Positions 32,643 to 40,671 of a DNA stretch of 64,000 nucleotides are shown here, one piece after another (the stretch's first letter is position 1; each line of letters starts with the position of its first letter). Made by a program: the position numbers and the translations under genes. The notes under the pieces were generated by a model. It was not told the DNA's origin and did no database searches. It was given only the letters and a program-made list of their open reading frames with translations. Source of the stretch: Streptomyces sp. NBC_01689 (lineage in GTDB: Bacteria > Actinomycetota > Actinomycetes > Streptomycetales > Streptomycetaceae); NCBI RefSeq assembly GCF_036250675.1, contig NZ_CP109592.1, positions 8,184,001-8,248,000 on the forward strand. The letters are read 5' to 3'.

Positions 32643-33413
32643 ATGGACCGTATGCGACAAGACGGCGGGCGACAGGACGGTGCGACGCGCAGGCGCATCG
32701 CCGCGGCGGCGTGCGGAGGCCTCGCGGTGATCCTTTGGGCGTGCGGCGGTCCGGGCGGGGGGAGCGACGGGGACAAGGGGAGAGGCGGGGCGGGCGGGGA
32801 GTCCGACCGGGCCGCCGCGGGCAGCGTCGACCGCACGCGGATCCCTGGGATCGGCGACCGCTTGAGAACGCGCATCCCGTCCGACTCCCGTCAGGTCGTG
32901 GCCGTGTACGGCGCGGGCAGGAACTCCGCGGATTCGACGGCCGTTCTCTACACGAGGTCCGGATCGATGTGGGACGGCCGGCCGTTGGGGAGGGCGCACG
33001 ACGGAGCGAAGGGCTGGACCACCGACCACCACGAGGACGACAAGCGCAGCCCGGTCGGGGTGTTCACCCTGACCGACGCGGGCGGAGTGCTCAAGGACCC
33101 GGGAGCCCTCCTCCCGTACGACCGGTCGCCGGGGTACCAGGCTCCCCGCGGCTGGGCCAAGTCCTACTGGCACGACTTCGACTACGTCATCGCCATCAAC
33201 TACAACCGCCGGCCGGGCACCCCGCCGAACGACCCGATCCGCCCCCAGGGGCAGTCGAAGGGCGGCGGGATCTGGCTGCACCTGGACCACGGCAGCGGTA
33301 CGTCGGCCTGCGTGAGCCTGCCCAAGTCAGCCATGGAGCGTCTGTTGCGCACGCTCGACCCGCGACGGCACCCGGTCGTGGTGATGGGGGACAGAGCGGA
33401 GCTGAGGGCCTAG
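32643..33413 (+). CDS. L,D-transpeptidase-family secreted or lipid-anchored protein
   Basis: 256 aa from the ATG at 32643 (MDRMRQDGGRQDGATRRRIA); an ATG nine bases later is also possible. A basic N-terminus and hydrophobic stretch (AAAACGGLAVILWACGG) suggest export. ILWAC is a poor lipobox because of the Trp, so lipidation is uncertain. The YkuD-type core includes DDKRSPVGVFTLTDAGG (about 138) and the active-site region IWLHLDHGSGTSACVSLPKS (about 210-228), with catalytic Cys near 222 and His in HLDHG. The residue before the Cys is Ala rather than the usual Gly. The family forms 3-3 cross-links in peptidoglycan or acts on related peptides. Confidence 0.85.
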   Translation: MDRMRQDGGRQDGATRRRIAAAACGGLAVILWACGGPGGGSDGDKGRGGAGGESDRAAAGSVDRTRIPGIGDRLRTRIPSDSRQVVAVYGAGRNSADSTAVLYTRSGSMWDGRPLGRAHDGAKGWTTDHHEDDKRSPVGVFTLTDAGGVLKDPGALLPYDRSPGYQAPRGWAKSYWHDFDYVIAINYNRRPGTPPNDPIRPQGQSKGGGIWLHLDHGSGTSACVSLPKSAMERLLRTLDPRRHPVVVMGDRAELRA

Positions 33414-33872
33414 ACCCCGGGTGTCTCGACGGCACCACCAGCAACTGACCGCGTGGTGACGGCCCCACGACACCCGCGTCCGCGACGCGACATACCCGGA
33501 CGGTGCGCCGTGCGATCAGCGGCACGCGGTCGGAACGACGGGCGCGGGCGGCGCAGGAGCCGGATGCCGAGCGACCGGGATGTGGTCGGAACGGCGAGCG
33601 CGAGCGAGAGGTGCGCGGTGGGGAGTGCGAGCGAGCCGCATGAGTCCGAGGGAGCCGTATGAGATCGGAGCGGCGAGTGCGAGGTACACGACCGGGACGA
33701 CGAGCGAGACCTACGCGCTGCGAGAGTCCGCCGGTTGTCCTGCGCCATGACCGTCGTCCGGTCGCCGAACAGGGGGTGTTGACGGTGGATCACCGACACC
33801 GGTGAAGCCCTCCGGGGTGCGGAGGCCGAAGGCCGATGGTGCGGCAGGGGCCGTCCGGTGCGCCGAGCGGCC
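33414..33872. repeat. 459-bp gap with decayed direct repeats
   Basis: Between convergent genes. Three imperfect copies of a GTCGGAACGGCGAGCGCGAG-like unit begin near 33529, 33585 and 33664, and GAGCCGxATGAG occurs at 33633-33644 and 33652-33663, with a weaker match near 33556. The repeats keep no reading frame and no start with a ribosome-binding site is present. It may be expanded non-coding spacer or relic repeat DNA. No clear terminator hairpin is seen. Confidence 0.45.
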
Positions 33873-34328
33873 TCAGCAGGGCCGCTCCAGCGGGGGCATC
33901 CCGTCCACCAGGGTGTCCAGCAGCCCGCCCAGCACCTCGCGCTCCTCGTCCGACAGCGGAGCCAGGATCTCCTCCGCGGCCGACCGGCGCGCGCCCCGCA
34001 ACTCCTGCAGCGCCGCGCGTCCTTGATCGGTGACCTCGATCCGGATCACCCGCCGGTTGCTCGGGTCGGGGACCCGGCGGACCTTCCCGCTCGCCTCCAG
34101 ACCGTCGACCAGGGTGGTCACCGCCCGCGGGACGACCTCCAAGCGCTCGGCGAGGTCGGCCATACGCGGCGGTGTGCCGTAGTGCGCGAGCGTGCGCAGC
34201 AGCCGGGACTGGGCCGGAGTGATGCCCAGACCCCGCTGCTCCAGATGGCGTTTCTGGATGCGGTGCACGCGGCGGGTCAGCCGCAGCAACTGCTCGGCGA
34301 GGAGGCCGTCGGCATCGGGGGTGGTCAT
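33873..34328 (-). CDS. MarR-family transcriptional regulator
   Basis: 151 aa from the ATG at 34328 (MTTPDADGLLAEQLLRLTRR). Winged HTH: LGITPAQSRLLRTLAHYG, then PRMADLAERLEVVPRAVTTL (recognition helix) and the wing GKVRRVPDPSNRRVIRIEVT. Members are homodimers that repress nearby transporter or efflux genes and respond to small ligands. It is transcribed divergently from the ABC exporter at 34442, and the shared 113-bp intergenic region contains a matching dyad, so it very probably controls that exporter and itself. Confidence 0.92.
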   Translation of the reverse strand: MTTPDADGLLAEQLLRLTRRVHRIQKRHLEQRGLGITPAQSRLLRTLAHYGTPPRMADLAERLEVVPRAVTTLVDGLEASGKVRRVPDPSNRRVIRIEVTDQGRAALQELRGARRSAAEEILAPLSDEEREVLGGLLDTLVDGMPPLERPC

Positions 34329-34352
34329 ACGGGAACAATATCAGGATGCGGT

Positions 34353-34377
34353 TCATTGTGAGTATAGGTAACAATGA
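34353..34377. promoter_or_regulatory. MarR operator candidate, TCATTGT-N11-ACAATGA
   Basis: A perfect 7-bp inverted repeat with an 11-nt spacer (TCATTGT 34353-34359, ACAATGA 34371-34377) lies midway between the MarR gene and the ABC exporter. It is AT-rich against the background and contains TATAGGT, which could be a -10 element. A further half-site ACAAT is at 34335-34339. Confidence 0.7.
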
Positions 34378-34441
34378 GCTATGCTCCGTGAGTCATCGTC
34401 TTCCGTCTCTGTAATCATCGCCTCACCTTCCGTAGGAGCCC

Positions 34442-36241
34442 ATGCGTCCCGAGTCATCCACCTGGACCCCGTCACCCGCCGAGACCCCACAGCCCCGGCA
34501 GGTGCGCCGTATCCTCACCCTCTTCCGTCCCTACCGCGGCCGCCTCGCGGTCGTCGGCCTGCTGGTCGGTGCCTCCTCCCTGGTCTCGGTCGCGACACCC
34601 TTCCTGCTGAAGGAGACGCTGGACGTCGCCATCCCTCAGGGCCGCACCGGTCTCCTCAGCCTGCTCGCGCTCGGCATGATCCTCAGCGCGGTCGTCACCG
34701 GCATCTTCGGCGTACTGCAGACCCTCATCTCGACGACGGTCGGCCAGCGCGTCATGCACGACCTGCGCACCGCCGTCTACGGCCGGCTGCAGCGCATGTC
34801 GCTCGCCTTCTTCACCCGCACGCGCACCGGAGAGGTCCAGTCCCGCATCGCCAACGACATCGGCGGCATGCAGGCGACCGTGACCTCCACGGCCACCTCG
34901 CTGGTCTCGAACCTCACGAGCGTCGTCGCCACGATCGTCGCGATGATCGCCCTCGACTGGCGGCTCACCGTCGTCTCGATGGCCCTGCTGCCGGTCTTCG
35001 TGTGGATCAGCCGCCGCGTGGGCAACGAACGCAAGAAGATCGCCACCGAGCGGCAGAAGCAGATGGCCGCGATGGCCGCCACCGTCACCGAGTCCCTCTC
35101 GGTCAGCGGCATCCTGCTCGGCCGCACGATGGGCCGCGGTGACTCGCTCACCAAGGCCTTCTCGGCGGAGTCGGAGAGCCTGGTCGACCTAGAGGTGAAG
35201 TCGAACATGGCGGGGCGCTGGCGGATGTCCGTCATCGGCATCGTCATGGCCGGGATGCCGGCCGTCATCTACTGGGCCGCGGGCATGGCCCTGCAGCTCG
35301 GCGGGCCGTCCGTCTCGCTGGGCACGCTGGTCGCCTTCGTCTCGCTCCAACAGGGCCTGTTCCGCCCGGCGGTGAGCCTGCTGTCCACGGGCGTCCAGAT
35401 CCAGACCTCGCTCGCGCTCTTCCAGCGCATCTTCGAATACCTGGACCTGCCCATCGACATCACGGAGCCCGAGCGGCCGGTCCACCTGGACCAGGTCAAG
35501 GGCGAGATCCGGTTCGAGGACGTCGAGTTCCGCTACGACGACAAGAGCGGTCCGATTCTCGACGGCATCGACATCACGGTGCCCGCCGGTGGAAGTCTCG
35601 CCGTCGTCGGTCCGACCGGTTCGGGCAAGTCCACGCTCAGCTACCTGGTCCCCAGGCTGTACGACGTCACGGGCGGCCGCGTCACGCTCGACGGGATCGA
35701 CGTGCGGGACCTGGACTTCGACACGCTCGCGCGGGGGATCGGTGTCGTCTCCCAGGAGACCTACCTCTTCCATGCCTCGGTCGCGGACAACCTGCGGTTC
35801 GCCAGACCGGACGCCACCGACGAGGAGTTGCGGGCGGCGGCCCGGGCGGCCCAGATCCACGACCACATCGCGTCGCTGCCGGACGGGTACGACACGGTCG
35901 TGGGCGAGCGGGGTCACCGCTTCTCCGGTGGTGAGAAGCAGCGGTTGGCCATCGCGCGCACCATCCTGCGTGATCCGCCGGTGCTCATCCTCGACGAGGC
36001 GACCAGTGCCCTGGACACCCGCACGGAGCACGCCGTGCAGCAGGCGATCGACGCCCTGTCGGCCAACCGGACCACGCTCACCATCGCGCACCGGCTGTCC
36101 ACCGTCCGGGGCGCCGATCAGATCGTGGTCCTGGATTCCGGCCGCGCGGTCGAACGCGGCACGCACGAGGAGCTGTTGGAGCGGGACGGGCGCTACGCGG
36201 CCCTGGTCCGCCGTGACGCCCAACTGGAACCGACAAGCTGA
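34442..36241 (+). CDS. ABC exporter (homodimeric type), ATP-binding/permease protein
   Basis: 599 aa from the ATG at 34442 (MRPESSTWTPSPAETPQPRQ). A six-helix exporter domain (about 25-325) precedes a complete nucleotide-binding domain: Walker A GPTGSGKST (about 390), Q-loop VVSQETYLF, signature FSGGEKQRLAIA (about 494), Walker B VLILDEATSALD and H-loop TIAHRLSTVR. All catalytic residues are present, unlike the asymmetric pair at 28548-32329, so this one should work as a homodimer. It is MsbA/LmrA-like, with lipid or drug export the usual role. Its expression is probably under the divergent MarR protein. Confidence 0.94.
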   Translation: MRPESSTWTPSPAETPQPRQVRRILTLFRPYRGRLAVVGLLVGASSLVSVATPFLLKETLDVAIPQGRTGLLSLLALGMILSAVVTGIFGVLQTLISTTVGQRVMHDLRTAVYGRLQRMSLAFFTRTRTGEVQSRIANDIGGMQATVTSTATSLVSNLTSVVATIVAMIALDWRLTVVSMALLPVFVWISRRVGNERKKIATERQKQMAAMAATVTESLSVSGILLGRTMGRGDSLTKAFSAESESLVDLEVKSNMAGRWRMSVIGIVMAGMPAVIYWAAGMALQLGGPSVSLGTLVAFVSLQQGLFRPAVSLLSTGVQIQTSLALFQRIFEYLDLPIDITEPERPVHLDQVKGEIRFEDVEFRYDDKSGPILDGIDITVPAGGSLAVVGPTGSGKSTLSYLVPRLYDVTGGRVTLDGIDVRDLDFDTLARGIGVVSQETYLFHASVADNLRFARPDATDEELRAAARAAQIHDHIASLPDGYDTVVGERGHRFSGGEKQRLAIARTILRDPPVLILDEATSALDTRTEHAVQQAIDALSANRTTLTIAHRLSTVRGADQIVVLDSGRAVERGTHEELLERDGRYAALVRRDAQLEPTS

Positions 36242-36284
36242 CGATATGCCGTGTTTGTGACGATAAGCGGGTTACCGTGCCCGC

Positions 36285-37136
36285 ATGCAGATGAACACTC
36301 CGCCACGGAGCACGATTCGACTGACGCGCCGGGGCCGGCTCGCCCTCGTCGTGACCGGAGCCGTCGTGGCGGTCACCGCCGTGGCGGTGCCGCTGCTGAT
36401 CGTCGGAGGCGAGGAGGCGCCCCGTCCGTCCCTCGTGATCCCGGAGGGCTGGCGCTCGGGCCAGGTCTACCGGGCCGTCGACAAGGCACTCGCCCTGCCC
36501 GCGGGCGCCACCAGGAAGTCCCTGGGAAAGGCCCACCTGAAACTGCCCGACGTCGCCGCGGGCAACCCCGAGGGCTACCTGTTCCCCGCGACGTACCCGG
36601 TCGACGCGAAGGCGACCCCCGAGTCGCTGCTCCGTTTCATGGTCGACACGGCCGACCGGAAATTCCACCGGAACCCGATCACCGCCGGAGCCCAGCGCAA
36701 CGCGATGGACGTCTATCAGGTGGTCACCATCGCGAGCATCGTCCAGGCGGAGGCCGCCACGAAGGCCGACATGGGCAAGGTGGCCCGGGTGATCTTCAAC
36801 CGGCTTCAGCAGGGCATGCCGCTGCAGATGGACTCCACCCTCAACTACGCGCTCAACCGATCCACTCTGAACACCACCACGGGCGACACGAAGCTCAAGA
36901 GCCCCTACAACTCCTACGAACGCATGGGTCTGCCGCCCACCCCGATCGCCAACCCCGGGGAGGACGCGATGCGCGCCGCGATCAATCCGACCCCGGGCGA
37001 CTGGCTGTACTTCGTCACCGTCAAGCCGGGCGACACCCGCTTCACGGCCGGCTACGAGGAACACCAGCGGAACGTCGCCGAGTTCAACCGGAACAACCGG
37101 GCGAGCGGACCGTCCGACGCACCGTCGCCCGGCTGA
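36285..37136 (+). CDS. MltG/YceG-like endolytic murein transglycosylase, short form
   Basis: 283 aa from the ATG at 36285 (MQMNTPPRSTIRLTRRGRLA). One signal-anchor helix (about residues 17-40, LALVVTGAVVAVTAVAVPLL), then an extracytoplasmic YceG domain. Signature segments are PEGYLFPATYPV, VVTIASIVQAEAA (the glutamate is the presumed catalytic acid), VIFNRLQQGMPLQMDSTLNY and GLPPTPIANPG near 225. The family cleaves nascent glycan strands to set their length. Canonical actinobacterial MltG is longer and sits next to aroE/ruvX; this copy stands alone after an ABC exporter and lacks a LysM-like region, so it is a divergent paralogue. Confidence 0.88.
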   Translation: MQMNTPPRSTIRLTRRGRLALVVTGAVVAVTAVAVPLLIVGGEEAPRPSLVIPEGWRSGQVYRAVDKALALPAGATRKSLGKAHLKLPDVAAGNPEGYLFPATYPVDAKATPESLLRFMVDTADRKFHRNPITAGAQRNAMDVYQVVTIASIVQAEAATKADMGKVARVIFNRLQQGMPLQMDSTLNYALNRSTLNTTTGDTKLKSPYNSYERMGLPPTPIANPGEDAMRAAINPTPGDWLYFVTVKPGDTRFTAGYEEHQRNVAEFNRNNRASGPSDAPSPG

Positions 37137-37161
37137 GCGGGAACGACCGCCGTGCGGGGCG

Positions 37162-38250
37162 TCAGGCGCCGGCCGGCACCTCGGCCAGCAGCCGCCTGAT
37201 GTCCCGTACCGCCGCGCGTCCGGCCCGGTTGGCACCGATGGTGCTGGCGGACGGACCGTAGCCGACCAACTGGATCCGCGGGTCGGCCACCGCCCGGGTG
37301 CCCTCGACGCGGATGCCGCCGCCCGGCTCGCGCAGTCGCAGCGGCGCGAGATGGTCGATGGCGGCCCGGAATCCGGTCGCCCACAGGATGACGTCGGCGG
37401 CCACCCGATGTCCGTCCTCCCACTCCACCCCGTCCGGGGTGATGCGGTCGAACATCGGCCGACGGTCCAGCACGCCGTCGGCGAGGGCCTGGCGTATCGC
37501 GTCGTTCAGGGGCAGCCCCGTCACCGAGACCACGCTCCTGGGCGGCAGCCCCTGCCGCACCCGCTCCTCGACGAGGGCGACGGCCGCCCGGCCGAACTCC
37601 TCGGTGAACGGCCCCTCGCGGAAGACCGGCGGTGTGCGCGTCACCCAGGTCGTGGCAGCCGCGTACGGCGCGATCTCCATCAGATGCTGGGTGCCGGAAG
37701 CGCCGCCGCCGACGACGACCACCCGCTGCCCGGCGAACTCCTCGGGTCCGGGGTACTGCGCGGTGTGCAACTGCCGTCCGCGGAAGGTCTCCTGCCCGGG
37801 GTAGCGCGGCCAGAACGGACGGTCCCAGGTGCCCGTCGCGTTGATCAGCGCGCGCGCCGACCAGGCACCACCGGACGTCTCGACGAGCAGCCGTCCCCCG
37901 GTGCCCTCCCGGACGGCCGTCACCTCCACGGGCCGCCGCACCCGCAGGTCGAAGGCGCGCTCGTACGCGGCGAAGTACTCGGCGATGACCTCCGAGGACG
38001 GCCGCGCCGGATCCGCGCCCTCCAGCTCCATGCCGGGCAGCGAGTGCATCCCGTGCACCTTGCCGTAGGTCAGGGAGGGCCAGCGGAACTGCCACGCGCC
38101 ACCGGGACGCGGCGCGTGGTCCAGCACCACGAAGTCGCGCTCCGGCTCGAAACCGGTGCGCCGCAGGTGGTGGGCGCTCGACAGTCCCGCCTGTCCCGCG
38201 CCCACCACCACGACATCGATCTCGCGCGCCCGGACCCCAGTGTTGTTCAC
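37162..38250 (-). CDS. FAD/NAD(P)-dependent flavin-containing monooxygenase-like protein
   Basis: 362 aa from the GTG at 38250 (VNNTGVRAREIDVVVVGAGQ); an ATG at 38310 would add 20 residues but lacks a ribosome-binding site. The FAD-binding Rossmann motif VVVGAGQAGLSSAHHL is at about 14-29, followed by GGAWQFRWPSLTYG. The second dinucleotide motif VVVVGGGASGTQHL (about 175) binds NADPH, and VILWATGFRAAIDHL is the ATG-type linker. It belongs to the YhjG/CzcO-like monooxygenases, oxidising N or S compounds; the substrate is unknown. It precedes the ssu operon on the same strand after a 116-bp gap, so a sulfur-related role is conceivable. Confidence 0.87.
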   Translation of the reverse strand: MNNTGVRAREIDVVVVGAGQAGLSSAHHLRRTGFEPERDFVVLDHAPRPGGAWQFRWPSLTYGKVHGMHSLPGMELEGADPARPSSEVIAEYFAAYERAFDLRVRRPVEVTAVREGTGGRLLVETSGGAWSARALINATGTWDRPFWPRYPGQETFRGRQLHTAQYPGPEEFAGQRVVVVGGGASGTQHLMEIAPYAAATTWVTRTPPVFREGPFTEEFGRAAVALVEERVRQGLPPRSVVSVTGLPLNDAIRQALADGVLDRRPMFDRITPDGVEWEDGHRVAADVILWATGFRAAIDHLAPLRLREPGGGIRVEGTRAVADPRIQLVGYGPSASTIGANRAGRAAVRDIRRLLAEVPAGA

Positions 38251-38366
38251 GCTTCTACCAACTCGGCCGGAGTCGGAGATCTTCCCACCGGCGGCCCCGA
38301 TGTGATCCACCCGACGGGAGCGGGCAGGAGGCCGCCCCGCGGTCCGTGGCGGCGCACCACCGCGGG

Positions 38367-39542
38367 TCAGCGGCCGCCCGCGACCAGCAGCGGCGCACCG
38401 GCCCCGGCCGTCGCAGGGGACGCCGCCTCCCGGCGTCGCGGCAGCAGCCCCCGGGCCGCCAGCACCGGGACCACGCCCTCCCCGAACCAGTACGCCTCCT
38501 CCAGGTGCGGGTAACCGGAGAGCACGAAGTGCTCGATGCCCAGACCGTGGTACTCCTCGATCCGGTCGGCGACCTCCGCATGACTGCCGACGAGGGCGGT
38601 GCCCGCGCCGCCGCGTACGAGACCCACACCCGCCCAGAGGTTCGGGGAGATCTCCAGTGCGTCACGGGAGCCGCCGTGCAGCGCCAGCATGCGCCGCTGG
38701 CCGACCGACTCACTGCGACCGAGCGCCGACTGCGCGGCCGCGATCGTGTCCGCGTCGAGGTCGTCGAGCAGCCGGTTCGCGGTCGACCAGGCCGCGGCGG
38801 AGGAGTCGCGCGAGACGGAGTGCAGTCGGATGCCGAAGCGGACCGTACGTCCTTCCCGCGCGGCCAGCGACCGGATCCAGTCGATCTTCTCCCGCACCTG
38901 GGCCGGCGGCTCGCCCCAGGTGAGATAGACGTCCGCGTGCCGGGCGGCGACCGGCCCCGCGGCGGCGGACGAACCGCCGAAGAAGATCTCCGGCAGCGGG
39001 TCGGGCGGCAGCGCCGTCAGTCCCCCCTCGATCCGGTAGTGGCTGCCCTCGAAGTCGAAGGGCTGTCCGCCCCACACCCCGCGCACCACGGACAGGAACT
39101 CGTCCGTGCGCGCGTACCGCTCGTCGTGGTCCAGACGGTCGCCGAAGCGCCGCTGCTCGGCCGAGTCGCCACCGGTGACGACGTTGAGGAGCAGCCGTCC
39201 CCGGGTGATGCGCTGGTAGGTCGCCGCCATCTGCGCCGCCAGGGTCGGCGAGACGACACCGGGCCGGAACGCCACCAGGAACTTCAGCCGTTCGGTGTGC
39301 TGGGCCAGCGCCACCGTGGTCAGCCAGGCGTCCTCGCACCACGTGCCCGTCGGCGTGAGCACCGCCTCGAAGCCCAACTGCTCGGCGGCCTTGGCGATCT
39401 GGGCCAGGTACTCGATGTCGGGGGCCCGGACCCCGTCGGCCGGCCGGGCGCGCCCGACGGCGTTGGACGTGTACGCGTGCCGGTCCACCAGGGTGCGGCC
39501 GTCGCCGCCGGTCGGCAGGAACCAGTGAAGATGGACGGTCAT
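38367..39542 (-). CDS. ssuD: FMNH2-dependent alkanesulfonate monooxygenase (LLM class)
   Basis: 391 aa from the ATG at 39542 (MTVHLHWFLPTGGDGRTLVD). A bacterial luciferase-like TIM barrel showing YLAQIAKAAEQLGFEAVLTP, TGTWCEDAWLTTVALAQHTE, RLKFLVAFRPGVVSPTLAAQ and NVVTGGDSAEQRRFGD. The Cys in TGTWCEDAW and the Arg/His residues seen in E. coli SsuD (381 aa) are present. It desulfonates C2-C10 alkanesulfonates to aldehyde and sulfite using FMNH2 supplied by a separate reductase, which is not encoded here. It is the last gene of the operon and starts two bases after the ssuA stop, so the two are translationally coupled. Confidence 0.93.
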   Translation of the reverse strand: MTVHLHWFLPTGGDGRTLVDRHAYTSNAVGRARPADGVRAPDIEYLAQIAKAAEQLGFEAVLTPTGTWCEDAWLTTVALAQHTERLKFLVAFRPGVVSPTLAAQMAATYQRITRGRLLLNVVTGGDSAEQRRFGDRLDHDERYARTDEFLSVVRGVWGGQPFDFEGSHYRIEGGLTALPPDPLPEIFFGGSSAAAGPVAARHADVYLTWGEPPAQVREKIDWIRSLAAREGRTVRFGIRLHSVSRDSSAAAWSTANRLLDDLDADTIAAAQSALGRSESVGQRRMLALHGGSRDALEISPNLWAGVGLVRGGAGTALVGSHAEVADRIEEYHGLGIEHFVLSGYPHLEEAYWFGEGVVPVLAARGLLPRRREAASPATAGAGAPLLVAGGR

Positions 39543-39544
39543 GA

Positions 39545-40588
39545 TCACGACTCCTTGAAGACGCGGGGAGCGGTGGTGGACGGCGGCAGACCGCCGTTGA
39601 AGCGGGTGTCGACGAACGACGAGAAGTCGACCTTGCGCGGGATGAGCCCGAGCCCGGTGAAGGTGTCCGCGATCCGCTGCTCGGAGGCGACGAGCGGCTG
39701 GTCGACGGCGACGGCGACGCGGCTGGCGTTGGTCCGCTTCACCGAGGCGAGCGCCACGTCGTACGGCAGCCCGGTGTCCTTCGCCCACACCTTCGCCCAG
39801 GCCTCCGGGTGGTTGTGGACCCAGTCCTGGGCACGGCGCAGCCGCCCCAGGTAGTCCTTGACCGCCGCTGCCTTCTTGCCGTCCTCCAGCGCTCCCGGCG
39901 CGGCCACCTGGAAGCTCAGCCCGTTGACCACCCCGTCGCCGTCGGCCAGGATCCGGCCCTTACCCGCCTCCAGCACCTGCGAGGTGTACGGGTCCCACAC
40001 CGCCCACGCGTCCACCTTGCCGCCGGTGAACGCGGCCAGCGCGTCGGCGGGCTGCAGGTACTTGACCTTCACGTCGCTCAGCTTCAGGCCGGCCTCCGCG
40101 AGCGAGGCGATCAGCTGGTAGTGCGCGGACGAACCCTGCGCGACGGCTATCGACCTGCCCTTCAGCTCCTCGGGGCGCTTCAGCGGGGAGTTCTTCGGCA
40201 CGAGGACCGCCTCGCCCTTGGACGTGCCGTGCCAGGCGGCCACCACCGAGATCTTGGACCCGGCGCCGGCCGCGAAGACGGGCGGGGTGTTGCCGACACC
40301 GCCGATGTCGACGGCCTTGGCATTGACGGCCTCCAGCAGCGGCGGTCCCGAGGTGAACGTGGACCATTTGATCTTGTAGTCGAGGTCCTTGAGCTCCCCG
40401 GCGGCTCGCAGCACCGCCTCCGAACCGCCTTTCTGGTCACCGACGTCGAGGGTGAGGGAACCCTTGCCGTCGGTCCGGGATCCCGCGGAGGTCTCGGCGG
40501 TGGAGGTGCCCCCGCAGGCGGTGAGCAGCAGGGCGAGGGGGAGCAGGGCGAGGGGGAGCAGCGCGGGGGGAGCGGGGCGTCGTCGCAT
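39545..40588 (-). CDS. ssuA: Aliphatic sulfonate ABC transporter substrate-binding lipoprotein
   Basis: 347 aa from the ATG at 40588 (MRRRPAPPALLPLALLPLAL). A lipoprotein signal peptide ends in the lipobox LLTAC. The NMT1/SsuA-type periplasmic-binding fold shows LRAAGELKDLDYKIKWSTFT, DIGGVGNTPPVFAAGAGSKI, and KGRSIAVAQGSSAHYQLIAS, and the DALAAFTGGKVDAWAVWDPY segment that is diagnostic of SsuA-like proteins. It binds sulfonates outside the cell and delivers them to SsuBC. The gene lies 83 bp after ssuB on the same strand. Confidence 0.92.
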   Translation of the reverse strand: MRRRPAPPALLPLALLPLALLLTACGGTSTAETSAGSRTDGKGSLTLDVGDQKGGSEAVLRAAGELKDLDYKIKWSTFTSGPPLLEAVNAKAVDIGGVGNTPPVFAAGAGSKISVVAAWHGTSKGEAVLVPKNSPLKRPEELKGRSIAVAQGSSAHYQLIASLAEAGLKLSDVKVKYLQPADALAAFTGGKVDAWAVWDPYTSQVLEAGKGRILADGDGVVNGLSFQVAAPGALEDGKKAAAVKDYLGRLRRAQDWVHNHPEAWAKVWAKDTGLPYDVALASVKRTNASRVAVAVDQPLVASEQRIADTFTGLGLIPRKVDFSSFVDTRFNGGLPPSTTAPRVFKES

Positions 40589-40671
40589 GGCTTGGTCCGT
40601 TCGGTCGGTACGGATGGGGGGCGGGCCTGGGCGTCGCGTGGTCGGGGCGGGAGGTCCGGGGCGGGGACGGT

